Shown in pieces: positions 22,805 through 37,800 of a stretch of DNA of 64,000 nt. Source of the DNA: Monodelphis domestica. Its lineage: Eukaryota; Chordata; Mammalia; Didelphimorphia; Didelphidae. The position numbers and the translations under genes were made by a program. Positions within the stretch are counted from its first letter, which is position 1. Each line of letters opens with the position of its first letter. Under the pieces are notes generated by a model, which was not told the DNA's origin, did not search any database, and worked only from the letters and a program-made list of their open reading frames with translations. The stretch is from contig NC_077232.1 in assembly GCF_027887165.1 (NCBI RefSeq), forward strand, positions 14,285,255 through 14,349,254, read 5' to 3'.

Positions 22805-25800
22805 GTAAGTTTTTATTTCTGTGTTCTTTTTCTTATTGGTGAAATGTCATCATTCATATTCCTGACTGACTTATGTGGGAAGAATTGTGTTTTACCTGGC
22901 CTCACAGCTTTGGGTAGAGAAAAGATTTGGGCTTGAATGTTGTAAGGAAAATGGTATTCAGGAAGCTGGTAAAATCATAGGCTTTTTTCATTGTGTATTG
23001 TGCAGCAAGCAGACAGAAATTATTTATACATACTATGTCATGATATAGATACAGAGAAATGCATCAGCATGGATGGAAGAAACTCATTGAGGGCAAAGAT
23101 TAGGGAGGCAGAGCAGGGAGGGAATACACTCAATGTTGGGATCAAGTGGCAAAATTAGCATCCCCAAGAATACCCTTATTTGAGAAAAGGCTACTAGTCC
23201 CAAGTATAGACAGGCAGATTTCTTATCACATATTGATGAAGAAGTGTTTGGGATCACTTATTTATCCTCTCCTTGGATGAGTTTTACTAGGGCTACTCTC
23301 TGAATCTTTTGTAATAAACTAAAAAAAGCATCTATGATTAACTTGCTAAGGCACCAGAAAAGAGAACTACTTCAGAATTCCATAATCACTCTAAAGTTTT
23401 CTCCAACCTATAGCTTCAAGTCTTATCTGCCTGAAAGAGAGTTAGCAGTGGAATGGTACGAAATGTTTCTTTCCCTATATGCTTTTATGGCCTTTAGGAC
23501 AACTAGGTGAAAGTGACTTCTTACTGGAGCTTTATCATTATCATATAATAGCAAAGTATGAATAAACTATCAAACAAAATTAAGTTTTAAATAAGCAAAA
23601 GAACCATGTATTTAGATGCCTGAAAAAATTCATCAATTGTATTGAGTTTTCACCACTTCTATACCCAGGAAATATAAACTTGGGAGATTCCACTCCATGG
23701 AACTATCTAACCACCATGTGCAGGTCAGGAGGAATGGATTAAAAAAATGACCTTGACCTCACAAATAAAATCAATTAAGAACATGGTAAAGTTAGATATA
23801 TTTGAGATTATTGTTTGCATCAATAATTCTCCTTCTGAGTAAGATTGCTTTTGGGAAACTTTAGAAATTGTGTACATATAAAATGCCCTCACTTGTCTTT
23901 AATAATCCCAATCTTTTTACTCTGATTTCTCTGTTTTTATTTCCTCTTCCTTCTCAATGTTTTGATTTTTTTCTTTAATTTGAGGAGAGAAGATATTGAT
24001 TTAATCTAATTATAGAGTCGTCATTAGGTGGTTGTCACAGTGTCCTTCAAGAAAATGGCATTGTGCATGCTATTTTCTAGGATATATCCAACCTGTGTTG
24101 TGAGAATTATTCATTATTTATTATTCCTCCTGCATGTAATATCTAGTCAGCAGGTGGAGTTTTGCTAATATGTGGGCATGCAAAATCTCTCAAAAATATT
24201 TTTCTTCCTCTCATTTAATTCTTTTCCTTTACAGGTGATAATATATTAGGACTCCTCATATTCTTCCCTCAAAAATCTTTTTATTCCTTCTTCTGGTTAG
24301 ACTTCCTTGATAATTGTCTTCTTTTTTGCCAGAATTCCTTCATCTTGTCTTTATTCTGAACATACAACTGTAAGGATGGAGAAAGTATTTCAGCAATCTC
24401 ATTAGGTTTTATTATGATAAAAGTCTATCTTAACACTAATAACTATCAGGATTTTCTTTTTTTTTTTAATCTTCAAAGTTAGTTACCAACACTCTTCTGT
24501 TTACATTGGAAAAGACCTCAGTCTTTTCAAGCTAAATGTCCCCCAAATGCAATAACTCAAGTCCCATCATTTCTAAAGGCTTGGTGAAGTACAAGAGTGT
24601 AATATATCCAATTTTCAGAAGGCACAGAGCTAAAAGGCATTAATAAAAGAATGAATGTAAACTCAGGTCAATGGATAGTTCTGGAAGATATGACGATGGA
24701 AAAGGAATCAATAAGGAGAACCTTGGTTGTATTATCTGCATTCTTTATTTTGTTTTCCAAACCAACAACACCAGAATACTCCACCTGACATGGATACAAT
24801 GAGAAAAAATGTTGGAAGAATTTAGTCAAAAATGAATTGATAGGAAGGGAAGAATTTTCTGATAGTAAAAAGAATGTGAGGATCTCTCAAGTATAAAATT
24901 CTAATTAGACCACTTTTGGTGGATTGTGTTCTTTTCTGGTCCCAGCATTGTAGAAAATTTGACAGGTTGAAAAAGATGTGGACTCATAGGGGAAATGTGG
25001 TAAATGTCATCATGTACCAAAGACGGTTAATCTAGAAAACTCCCTTCATTGTTGGGTGGAAGGGGTTTTGAATTAATTTCATAAATAGGGCAGCTGATTT
25101 AAATTCATATACATGTAAATTTAGGGTTCTTGGTAGGAACTGCCTCCTAATAATTAAAGTGATATAAATATTAAATGAATTCTTTTTAGAGATTGTATAG
25201 CCCTGAACCTTAAAAGAAAGCAGAAGACCTCATGTATCTTGGAAAGAATATTTTTTGGTAAGAATGTTTGGACATTCACAAAGCTTCTGTAATAATGTTT
25301 GATGACATGAGTGTTTGTGCCAATGTTATTCCTTGGCTCCAGTAACAAAGGAACATCGATGTCTGATTATGGCATACAAAGCCAAATTAGTACTTATCTG
25401 TTGCAGTTTTAGAGCTTTTCAGACTCTGACTCAAAACTACTTTTCCTTTGAAGGTTTATTGCCCAATGATAATTTACAAGTCATTGACATTGAGTCGAAT
25501 CCGATTTACTTGCTTTCTTTCATTCCAGGAATCTCAGGTCTTTCCTGGTATCTTAACACAGGCTGTCTGAAAGATGCTCTCATGTCTACTCTGCCACTCA
25601 AAATACTTTTTTTTCCTTTAAAACTGATCATGTGCACTACTTAGTATACGGATTTTACTTTGAGTCTTCATGTTACCATGATTAAATTCCTGAAATTTCT
25701 TTGTAATCATTTGTGGTATATCTGCTTTTATTGCATGTGTTTATATATGTATATAAGTTATTTTCTATGAATCATATATAAGAAAATACATATTAAGGTT

Positions 25801-28800
25801 TAATTTCTATTCTTAGATTTCTAGCTCCAAGAATGTTGTTTGGCACAGAAAGTGTATTTTGCAAATAAATATGTAAATAATACATGACAGAGAAAATCAG
25901 AGTTAGGGACATGTGACTAGTCTTCCACTGTGGAATTTCTGTGATAGCATGATTTCTCAAACAGCACCAACCACTTATATAAGTATTGTCAGACTCCTAC
26001 CACAGATTATTCTTGGTAACTGTTGTTTCTCCTTTTAATCAGGTACTATTAAAAATATAGTGACTATCACAAAAATTTGCAGATTGATTTCACTGTAAAA
26101 TTTACCTGTGTATTGTTGTATTCTACTATGGGTGATTTGTTTTTCTTCTCTGCACAATAGCTATTCTAAATCTGTGCTTGCTTTCCAAATTCCAGAATCT
26201 CAATATTCTCTTTCTCTTCAGCTGTGCTCATTGCCTTAAAATATACTGAAAACAAGCCATTAGGTTTATTTCCTAATCCTCCCAGTTCATTGCCAACATA
26301 TTTTCCCATATTTGTCTATCCTTTCTTCATTGATTCCAGTGCCTGAAGAAAGGTGTATACATTCACTTGCACACTCATAATTTCAATCAGCCTGTAAACT
26401 TTTCAGTTACATCTTTTTTTCCTTCGCTCATGGACTGCCCTTTTAGTATCAGTCATGTTTTACAAATAGTATGTGGAATATTCTGCTAATGACCCATATT
26501 TTTTCCATTATGATACTTTGCCATTCCTGTGCCTTCCAAGTTGTGCCTTGTTCTGACTTTCTTCTTGTCACATTAGGTACATGCTCAAGCATTACCAACA
26601 TTTTCTCACTGTCCAATTTGCTGTGGATGAGATCAACAAGGATTCCCATCTCCTGCCCAATGTAACTCTGGGATATCAGTTATTCAATAATTTCCATCAA
26701 AGTGACTTGGCTGTGGAGGCTTCTTTGATATGGTTGTCTGGAAAGGGTCCAACTATCCCTAACTATAGCTGTGACAGGCAGCATAAATCAATGGTTGCCA
26801 TTGGAGGGATGTCATCTACATTGACAATGGCTATAGCCCCTTTGTTAGGACTATATAAAGTCCCACAGGTAAGTGAGGCAATACTTTTTTCCCTTTTGCA
26901 ACACATATTCTCTCTCTGTGTTTATAATAGCTAATACAATATATAAACTGTACTTGCACCAGAGAGCCAATCCACATTCATCAAGAAGCCCTTGGCACAG
27001 ATTTGAAATAAGAAATAGAAAAAGTAGAGAAAAGTCCCTTCCATGAAGGAATTCACTCTGTTGTTTAATTGAGATTGAATTTTTTGTTTTGAGTGATGAT
27101 TTTGAATCAAGTAAATATCTTCCCAAATTATATAGCTATTATCTCAGTTCACCTTGTTATATTTTAGTAAAATTCTGAAGAGTATAGATGGAAAGTTTTT
27201 TTTTCCTCTCACAAAGGAAAATTACCAGCATTAGGAGTATATTCCTATTCATTGTGAAATTAATTTGTATATTTATCCTACATATATGAAGCAATTATCC
27301 ATCCCATCAGTGCTCTGTTCTAATACTTAGTATCCAATTCTGTGTTTACAGTGATCATTACATTTCAATTGAGAATTTGTTCCGTTCTTTCATCTGGGCC
27401 TCATTTGTCAAATACGTGACATATTCTTTATACACGAATTGTTTACTCAATTGAAAGTATTTCTGGGGAATAAATATCAAATGTCTGATGTGCATTTTCT
27501 TTTTTTTTTAATTTTTATTTGGACATTTCCAAACATTATTCATTGGAAACAAAGATCATTTTCTTTTCTTCCCTCCCCCCTCCCACCACCTCTCCCATAG
27601 CCCACACGCAATAACACTGGATATCGCCTGTGTTCTTGATTCAAACCCATTTCCATGTTGTTGGTATATGCATTAGAGTGTTCATTTAGAGTCTCTCCTC
27701 AGTCTTATCCCCTCCACCCCTGTAGTCAAGCAGTTGCTTTTCATCAGTGTTTTTACTCCCACAGTTTATCTTCTGCTTGTGGATAGTGTTTTTTAGATCC
27801 CTGCAGATGGTTCAGGGACATTACATTGACACTAATGGAGTAATCCGTTACCTTCGATTGTACCACAGTGTATCAGTCTCTGAGTACAATGTTTTCCTGG
27901 TTCTGCTCCTCTCGCTCTGCATCACTTCCTGGAGGTTGTTCCAGTCTCCATGGAATTCCTCCAGTTCATTATTCCTTTTAGCACAATAGTATTCCATCAC
28001 CAACATATACCACAATTTGTTCAGCCATTCCCCAATTGAAGGGCATCCCCTCATTTTCCAATTTTTGGCCACCACAAAGAGTGCAGCTATGAATATTCTT
28101 GTAAAGTCTTTTTCCTTATTATCTCTTTGGGGTACAAGCCTGATGTGCATTTTCTAACTGGATCCTCAGTGAATATTATGATGAATGAAAAAAACCCCTG
28201 AGTGGTCTGGATATAGAGTCATTAGGACAATGAAGCAAAATTAAGAGTTGATTCAATGAAAAAGCAGAATGCCATTTACTTGCTTGCCCAAAACCATCCT
28301 TCCATAGGCAAGGAAGATGGGTGTTTGGATCATAAAAGTAAGATATGATATATTTCAGGAAATTCCCTGATGTTTCTCTGCCACAACTTCCATATACTAT
28401 CATTGCTTCTTTCCATCATTTTTTGGTATTCTCACAGCTGTCATTCTTCAAAGATCATCATGATCCATCATTCTTTTTTCTTAGTAGTTTCCTATGAGGA
28501 GTAGTTGTAAAAATCAGCATTTATTTTAACAGCCATCACTGAAATTCATGAATAATTACCCAGAGGTCAATCAATACAATTACATTCGCACCACAATAAT
28601 TATGTATTGTCACAGGACATCCATTGTACAAACAAGTAGGGATCAAGAACATGTAATTATGAAAAATAAAAATATCATTATTTTATGTAGTTTTTATTAT
28701 TCTGTTAGGCCAGAAAATGGGGGCACTAATTATGTTATATTCATAAATAACTTTTGTATTTCCTTTACTCAATAGCTACTATTTTAGCTGCCTTCATGGC

Positions 28801-31800
28801 CTTTGGAATAAATTGTTCTTATCAGTCCATTCTGATGAAGCAGCTTTTCACTTGCTTGAGATAGACATCCTATCTTAGTAACTGGTTTCAGGATGGTCAG
28901 TTACCCTCAATCTAGTTTAGAATGTCTGAAAAAAGGTTTTACTGTTATGTGGTCACTTTGCATGCTAGAGCTCCTAGGAGTCACACATAAGTTTTGATAG
29001 TTGCCAAAGGAGTATTGGATTTTTGGGGGGTGGGGTGGGGTGGGGTGGGACTAGCAATTCATAGCCTTATTGAGTCCAATTCAGGTTTGCAGTATTCTGA
29101 TATGCACTCAATCGATGACTTTTCTGCTCTTAGTGATTATTAACTCTGGGGCCTTCAATACCTCCTTGTTATCCTGACATGAATAGACTCCTTGACTTAG
29201 AAAGCTGGATAAAGGAATATTTGATTTATAAGGTGAAAAAGTGATGAGATCAGTTAGAGAGCACATATAACTAAGCTTAAACATTAAACGTATAAGTTCA
29301 TTCATGAAACAGAATCTGTTCTTTTTGCATAACTATGAAAAAGAATTTGAAGCAATGAGTTGATGTTCCAAAGAAACTGATTTTTAAAAAGATGCATGTA
29401 AGAAAAGAGGGACTAATAGGAAGAGCTGTCTACAAGTAGAAGAGTGTTTTTAGAGGAAAATGATATTTCTTCATTACAAAGTTTCAAATACAGAATAAAT
29501 AATTGCTTAAGGAGACATGGAAGGAAGGATTATTTATTCAGTCCTGTTTAAGAGTTCTTTTCAAAATGGCTCAGTTCTAAATTCTGTGATTTGGTGACCT
29601 GAAACTTAAATCCACCTACAAAACTGTCATCTCTTCAATCAATTGTAGTCATGATCTATCCAGTCAAATGAACAAGAATCTATCAATACTTTCTATGTAT
29701 TTACCTTAAGCAATTGCTTGAGATGACATTTAAAAGAGAACTCAGAAATTATGTATATTTCAGCTTTCCAGTTATTTTTTCTTTCTATTTATGTAGCTCA
29801 GCTATGGCCCATTTGATCTTCTCCTGTCTGATGAGTCTCAGTATCCATATGTCTATCAACTGGGCAGCAGGGAATCCACTCTGCACCTGGCAGCAGTCCA
29901 ACTGATGCTACATTTTGGCTGGACTTGGATGGGGCTGATTATTTCAGATGACATGAGAGGGGAACAATTCCTCAGGGATCTGAATGAGGAGATGGCCTCG
30001 AATGCTATGTGTTTGGCTTTTACAGAAAAAGTTCCTGAAAATTTTTTAAAGAAAAACGAAGACATTAATTTCTTGTCTAGGATCCTTCAGTCCTCATCCA
30101 AAGTGATATTCATCTATGGAAACACAGACTCCATTAAAGAAATTTCTCATTTATTGAAGTTTTATGCTTTCTCTGGTAAGATGTTGGTCACCACTTCATC
30201 CTGGGATTTTTCTGCAGAAGCTACTGATTCAATGATGACCAATTTTCATGGTACATTAATATTTTCTCAATTCAGGAAGGAGATTCCTGGTTTCACAGAT
30301 TTCCTAAGAAGTGTGCATCCCCGTGCCAACCCTGAGGACATTTTCCTAAAGACCGTCTGGCAGGTGGTCTTTAAATGTTCACTTTCAGAAATAAGTCCTG
30401 TAGATATGATTCGTCGAGCATGCCATGAAAATTTTTCCTTAACACAGGTATCACCTCGTTATTTGGATAAGAACATAATTGAAAAGAGTTATAATATCTA
30501 CAATGGTGTTTATTTATTTGCTCGTGCTCTCCACCACATGCTTCAGACTGAAGGAAAAGATGTATCAGATCTTGCAGCAAACTCACTTCTTTCTTGGACG
30601 GTAACATTTCTCTTGCATTGTCCTGGGTACTGTATGGAGAGTGCCAGGGTTCCACCTATGAGAGAGAAAGCAGAGAGGTAGAGAAAGATAGAGAGAGAGA
30701 GATAATAGAGATAACAAAGCAAGCACCAGATGGGAACACTTGGTCTCTAAGAGCTCCTTTTATTGTGACTAAAAGAAAGACTTTTATAGAGTGTAAAATG
30801 CTAAACATTACAAGATTCTTGGGGGGTGCTGCTTTCCCACAGAATACTGTTTATAAAATGACTTCACATTAGCAAACTGAGAAAGAGTGACAGTTTATCT
30901 GTTCTGTGTAATTTAGGGAAAGGAGGGTTTGGTTCTTTCATCATGATATTACAGACTTCTTGGCTCTTCAGAGTAAGGATGGACTCAGGGTTTGATGATG
31001 ACCAAACTGGGGGAGGAATCCTTTCTTGTCTAAGTTACAGCCTAGAGAACAGCTGCTCTGTTAGCTGAGACTGTCCTTTCCGAATAGTCTCAGCCAAAGT
31101 TATAAGCATGTTCTTTCTGTCTGTTCTTCCTCAGTGGGCCTAATTTGTCCTAGGTATCTCCACTGTACCCTTGGTGTTAGTATAGCCTATTCACACCATT
31201 CTTTTTTTTTTTGTTTGTTTTATCTTTGTTTTCTCTTAATAACAAATTTCTACATAAGAGTTCCAATCTTATATGATTCAGTTTGTCTCCCTTGTTTCTT
31301 CTCTCCCCACACTTGAGGTTGACAAGAAATACAATCTAGATTATTCATGCATTATCATTCAAAGCATATTTCCATGTTATTCACTTTTCTTAGTGAATAA
31401 TCTTATAAAACTGAAACCTCAAATCATATACCCAAATAAACAAGCACTCACATCATTCAATAACTGGTTATCTCTTATTTGTATGATATTGCAATGATCT
31501 TAAATGTCAATATGACCTCTTGATCCTTATGAATTTCATGTCTTCTTATATGATTATATGACATTCAGTGCACTAACAATGCTATTATCTCAGATAATCA
31601 TCATTTACAATAATTCTCATACAATAATCTTGGTGAAAATGTTGATATTCTTCTTTATGCACATCTTTCTCGATATGAGTCTATGTATTGCTATGAGAAT
31701 TCCATTAAATTAACTTCAATTTAGGGTATTTATTCTGGCCTAGATCATAATCCTACAAATAATATGATACTCACTGATCAATTTTATTTTATCTTCTAAC

Positions 31801-34800
31801 AATAAATGTGTGCTGATCAAAATATTTGATACTTGCACATGTTAAAGATGTAAAAGGTTGTATTCATGATGCATTGCTTTCTAAAAAGAGGAACTCATTA
31901 CTGATAATCTTATTCTGTGTCTTATTCCTACTCTCTGGAGTAACATGTTGCTTTGGTAGATATGCTGGGAAACTGGAGTCATAGGAATTATCTTAGCTAT
32001 ATATGATTTGTAAAATAATATTATATATATATATATGCATAGAAAGCCTAAGCTTTGAATGAGCATATTTAAATACAATAATGTGGTATATTTGCTATGA
32101 TATAAAGGAATTAGTCACCACAGAATAGATTCGACGTTCAAAGAATTTTATTCAGTAGTCAGTAAGAGAAATTTGAGCTATAAAACCATGACTTGCTTAC
32201 ATAGAATCATCATGAGTCAGAGAAACTTACCAACCAACTTAGACCAGACCAGGAGAAAGAAGTTTAGCCAGGTAACAGATGATCCAGAAAAAAAACAAAC
32301 AAACACCAGACAGGAAATAGTACTCTATGATTAATGCCAGGAATAGCAAAGATTAGAATAACCAATTTTTTTTGAAAAAAATGAGATTGAACAAAAAAGT
32401 AATTTCAAAATATTTTGTAGTTATTAAAGTGTTTGAAAGAGAAAATGGAAGAACAGGTAAGTATTCAGCTCTGAGTGCATGTGCAAATGAGAAATGGCAA
32501 TAGAAAAGGGCTGCTTAATTTTTTTCTCAAATTCTCTTTTCCATGAGTAAATGTTTTATGATAGAATACAGAAAAATAAAACAGTATAGAGGAAGTTATT
32601 TGGTCTCAGTAGGAGTCAGATTATAAAATCCATTAATCCCTGAATTAGCAAATTGAGGTTTAGTAAATATACTGGTAAAGAATAGTCAGACCAGGTCAGG
32701 GATGAAGGTGACCCAACTACAAGTTTTGGATTTACTGACTCCAGTCTCTAAGGTCATTTGAAGCTGTGGGTCTGTGGTCAAAAATGAGAGACAAAAGCTC
32801 CTGTCCTTTGGGTACTGACTTCACTACCTCCAATCTCTAAAGTGAGAAGACAGCTATGATAATTGACTGAGTGTTGAGTCAGGAGTCAGAAATATTTCAC
32901 TTAAAACTAAGGTATTTAATTTACAAGGTGACTCTATCCCTTAATCATCAAAATTAATTCATTTTTTTTTGTAGTCTTCAACTACAAGAGATAAAATAGC
33001 ACCTTTCTAACTGGGCTGTCATGATAATAAAATTATTTCTACCTTATGGTAGAACATGGTGTCTGACATTTAATAGATACTATGTAAATGCTTGTTTTAA
33101 TAAAAATGAAAATTGTTTTAATTAGCATGTATATAATCATTACTAAATATAAAATATAATTATGAAATATAATGAAAAGTATATAATTTATAATTATATG
33201 AGAACACAATAGTAATACACCTCTACTACTTCTATTTTCTTTTAAACATTATGTTATTTGGTCACTTCCAAACATTAATCATTGGAAACAAAGATAATTT
33301 TCTTTTCCTCCCCCCCCCCCCAACCACCTCACCCATAGCCAATGTGCGATTCCACTGGGTATCACATGTGTCCTTGATTCGAACCCATTTCCATGTTGTT
33401 GGTATTTGCATTAGAGTGTTCATTTAGAGTCTCTCCTCAGTCATATCCCTTCCACCCCTGTAGTCAAGCAGTTGCTTTTCATCGGTGTTTTTACTCCCAC
33501 AGTTTATCTTCTGCTTGTGGATAGTGTTTTTTAGATCCCTGCAGATTGTTCAGGGACAATGGAGAAGTCCATTACATTCAATTGTACCACAGTGTATCAG
33601 TCTCTGTGTACAATGTTTTCCTGGTTCTGCTCCTTTCGCTCTGCATCACTTCCTGGAGGTTGTTCCAGTCCTCATGGAATTCCTCCACTTTATTATTCCT
33701 TTGAGCACAATAGTATTCCATCACCAACATATACCACAATTTGTTCAGCCATTCCCCAATTGAAGGGCATCCCCTCAATTTCCAATTTTTGGCCACCACA
33801 AAGAGCACAGCTATGAATATTCTTGTACAAGTCATTTTCCTTATTGTCTCTTTGGGGTACAAACTGAGCAGTCTTATGGCTGGATCAGCCATAAGAAAGG
33901 GCAGACAGTCTTTTATTACCATTTGGGCATAGTTCCAAATTGCCCTCCAGAATGGTTGGATCAATTCACAACTCCACCAGCAATGAATTAATGTTCCCAC
34001 TTTGCCACAGCCCCTCCAGCATTCATTACTTTCCATAGCTATCATGTTAGTCAGGCTGCTAGGTGTGAGGTGATACCTCAGAGTTGATTTGATTTGCATC
34101 TCTCTGATTATAAGAGATGTAGAGCACTTTTTCATGTGCTTATTAATAGTTTTGATTTCTTTGGCTGAGAACTGCCTGTTCATGTCCCATGCCCATTTAT
34201 CAATTGGAGAATGGTTTGATTTTTTGTACAATTGATTTAGCTCTTTGTAAATTTGAGTAAGTAAACCTTTGGCAGAGGTTTTTCGGAAGATTGTTTCCCA
34301 ATTTGTTGCTTCCCTTCTGATTTTAGTTATATCAGTTTTGCTTGTACAAAAACTTTTTAATATGATATATTCCAAATTATTTATTTTGCATTTTGTTACT
34401 CTTTCTAAGTCTTGCTTGGTTTGAAAATATTTCCCTTCCCAAAGGTCTGTCATGTATACTATTCTGTGTTCTCCTAATTTTCTTATAATTTCCTTCTTTA
34501 TGTTCAAGTCATTCACCCATTTTGAATTTATCTTGGTGTAGGGTATGAGGTGTTGATCTAAATCTAATCTTTCCCACACTGTCCTCCAATTTTCCCAGCA
34601 ATTTTTATAAAATAGTGGATTTTTGTCCCAAAAGCTGGGATCTTTGGTTTTGTCATATACTGTCCTGCTGAGGTCACTTACCCCGAGTCTATTCCACTGA
34701 TCCTCCTTTCTGTCTCTTAGCCAGTACCAAATTGTTTTGATGACTGCTGCTTTATAACATAGTCTGAGATCTGTGACTGCAAGGCTCCCTTCCCTAGCAT

Positions 34801-37800
34801 TTGTTGTCATTATTTCCCTGGACATCCTTGATCCTTTCTTATTCCAAATGAACTTTGTTATGTTTTTTTCTAAATCTGTAAAAAAAATTTTTGGAAGTTC
34901 AATGAGTATGGCAATAAATAGATAAATGGGTTTGGGTAGGATGGTCATTCTGATTATATTGGCTCTTTCTATTCATGAGCAGTTAATGTTTTTCCAATTT
35001 TTCAATTCTAGTTTTAGTTGTGTGGAGAGTATTTTGTAGTTGTGTTCATATAGTTCCTGTGTTTGTTTTGGGAGATAGATTCCCAAGTATTTTATTTTGT
35101 CTAAGGTGATTTTGAATGGGAATTTTCTTTCTAGTTCTTGTTGCTGAGCTGTGTTGGAAATATATAAAAATGCTGATGACTTAAGTGGATTTATTTTGTA
35201 TCCTGCAACTTTCTAAAGTTGCGGATTATTTCGATTAGTTTTTTGTTTGATTCTCTAGGATTCTTTAAGTAGACCATCATGTCATCTGAAAAAATGATAA
35301 CCTGGTCTCCTCCTTGTCCATTTTAATGCCTTCAATTTCTTTTTCTTCTCTAATTGCTACTGCTAGTGTTTCTAGTACAATGTCAAATAATAGAGGTGAT
35401 AATGGGCATCCTTGTTTCACTCCTGATCTTATTGGGAATGCATCTAGTTTATCCCCATTGCAGATGATATTAGTTGATGGTTTTAGATATATACTGTTTA
35501 TTATTTTTAGGAATGACCCTTCTATTCCTAAGCTTTCTAGTGTTTTTAAGAGGAAGGGGTGTTGTATTTTAAAAAAGGCTTTTTTCTGTGTCTATTGAAA
35601 TTATCATGTGATTTTTGTTGATTTGCTTGTTGATGTGGTCAATTATGTGGATGGTTTTCCTAATATTGAACCAGCCATTCATCCCTGGTATGAATCCTAC
35701 TTGAACATTGTGAATGACTCTTCTGATCACTTGCTGGAGTCTTATTGCTAGTATCCTATTTAAGATTTATGCATTTATATTTATTACGGCGATAGGTCTA
35801 TAAATTTCTTTCTCTGTTTTTGGCCTGCCTGGCTTTGGAATCAGTACCACGTTTGTTTCATAAAAGGAATTTGAAAGAACTCCCTCTTTGCTTATTATGT
35901 CAATTAGTTTGTATAGTATTGGGGTTAGCTGTTCTTTGAATGTTTGATAGAATTTACTGGTGAATCCATCAGGCCCTGGGGATTTTTTCTTAGGAAGTTC
36001 TTTGATGGCCTGTTGGATTTCTTTTTCTGATATGGGATTATTTAAGAAATCTATTTCTTCTTCTGTTAGTCTAGGCAATTTATATTTTTGTATATATTCA
36101 TCCATATCACCTAGGTTTGGTATATTTACTGCCATATAGTTGGGCAAAGTAGTTTTTAATGATTACCTTAATTTCCTCTTCATTGGAGGTGATGTCCCCT
36201 TATTCATCCATGATGTTGTTAATTTGCCTTTCTTCTTTCCTTTTTTAAATTAGATTGACCGGTACTCTGTCTATTTTGTCTGTTTTTTTCAAATACCATC
36301 TTCAAGTCTTGTTTATTAGCCCAATAGTTCTATCACTTTTGATTTTATTAATTTCTCCCTTAATTTTTAGGATCTCTAGTTTGGTTTTATTCTGGGGTTT
36401 TAAAATTTATTTGCTCTCAAATATTTTGATTTGCATTTCCAATTCATTGATCTCTGCCCTCCCTAATTTGTTAATATATGCACTCAAGGATATGAATTTT
36501 CCTCTAAGTACTATTTTGGCTGCATCCCATAAGGTTTGAAAATATGTCTCTCCATTGTCATTTTCCTCAATGAAATTATTAATTGTTTCTATGATTTGTT
36601 CTCTAACCGATTTTGGAGTATCATATTATTTAATTTCCAATTAATTTTTGATTTGGCTCTCCATGTACCTTTACTGATCAATATTTTTATTGTGTTATGA
36701 TCTGAAAAGGTTGTAGGAATTATTTCTGCTTTTCTGCATTTGAATTCCATGTTTCTGTGACCTAGTGTATGATCTATTTTTGTGAATGAGCCATTTGGTG
36801 CTGAGAAGAAAGTGTCTTCCTTTTTGCCCCTATTTATTTTTCTCCATATGTCTATTAACTCTAATTTTTCTAAGATTTCATTCACTTCTTTTACCTCTTT
36901 CTTATTTATTTTTTGATTTGATTTATCTAAATTTGATAATGGTTGGTTCAAGTCTCCCACTAATATGGTTTTACTGTCTATTTCTTCCTTCAATTCTCCT
37001 AGTTTTTCAATTAGAAATTTGGATGCTATACCATTTGGTGCGTACATGTTGATTAGTGATATTTCCTCATTGCCTATACTCCCTTTTAACAGAATATATT
37101 TACCTTCCCTATCCCTTTTGATCAGGTCTATTTTTGCTTTGGCTTTGTCAGACATCATGATTGCATCTCCTGCCTTCTTTCTATCAGTTGAGGTCCAAAA
37201 GGTCTTACTCCATCCTTTAATTCTAACCTTGTGAGTATCAACCCGCCTCATATGTGTTTCTTGAAGACAACATATGGTAGGGTTTTAGGTTCTAATCCAA
37301 TCTGCTATTTGTCTACATTTTATGGGTGAGTTCCTCCCATTCATGTTCAAAGTTATGACTGTCACTTGTGGATTCCCTGGCATTTTGATATCTTCCCCTA
37401 ATTCTGACCTTTCTTCTTTAGCTATAACATTTTGAACCATTGATTTACTTTAGGTCAGTCCCCCTAGTCCCCTCCCTTGATATGCTTCCCTTTATAGACC
37501 CTCCCTTTTAATGCTCCCTTCCCCTGCCCCCTCTCCTTCTCTCCCTTTTTAAACTACCTTACCCCGTCCCCTCCTTGATTTTCTTTTCTTTCTTATCTTG
37601 TTAGATAAGATAGAATTCATGATCCCAGAGGATCTAGATGTTCTTCCCTCTCAGAGTTGATTTCACTGAGAGTAAGGTTTAAGTAATACCACTTCACACT
37701 CACTTCCTCTCTTTATCATATGAGGATTCTTCCCCTCCCTTTCCCATGTGTATCTTTGTATGGGGAAGATTATTCTATTAAGTCCCCCCTATTTCTTGAA

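Noticed and set aside
25315-25644. 109-residue open frame in V2R intron 1
   Set aside because: Not a V2R exon: no flanking splice phase fits and exons 1 and 2 already join. Possibly an unclassified old element.
29905-30681. Open frame treated as a stand-alone 258-residue protein
   Set aside because: It is V2R exon 3 reading past its donor; the true coding part is 29797-30600.
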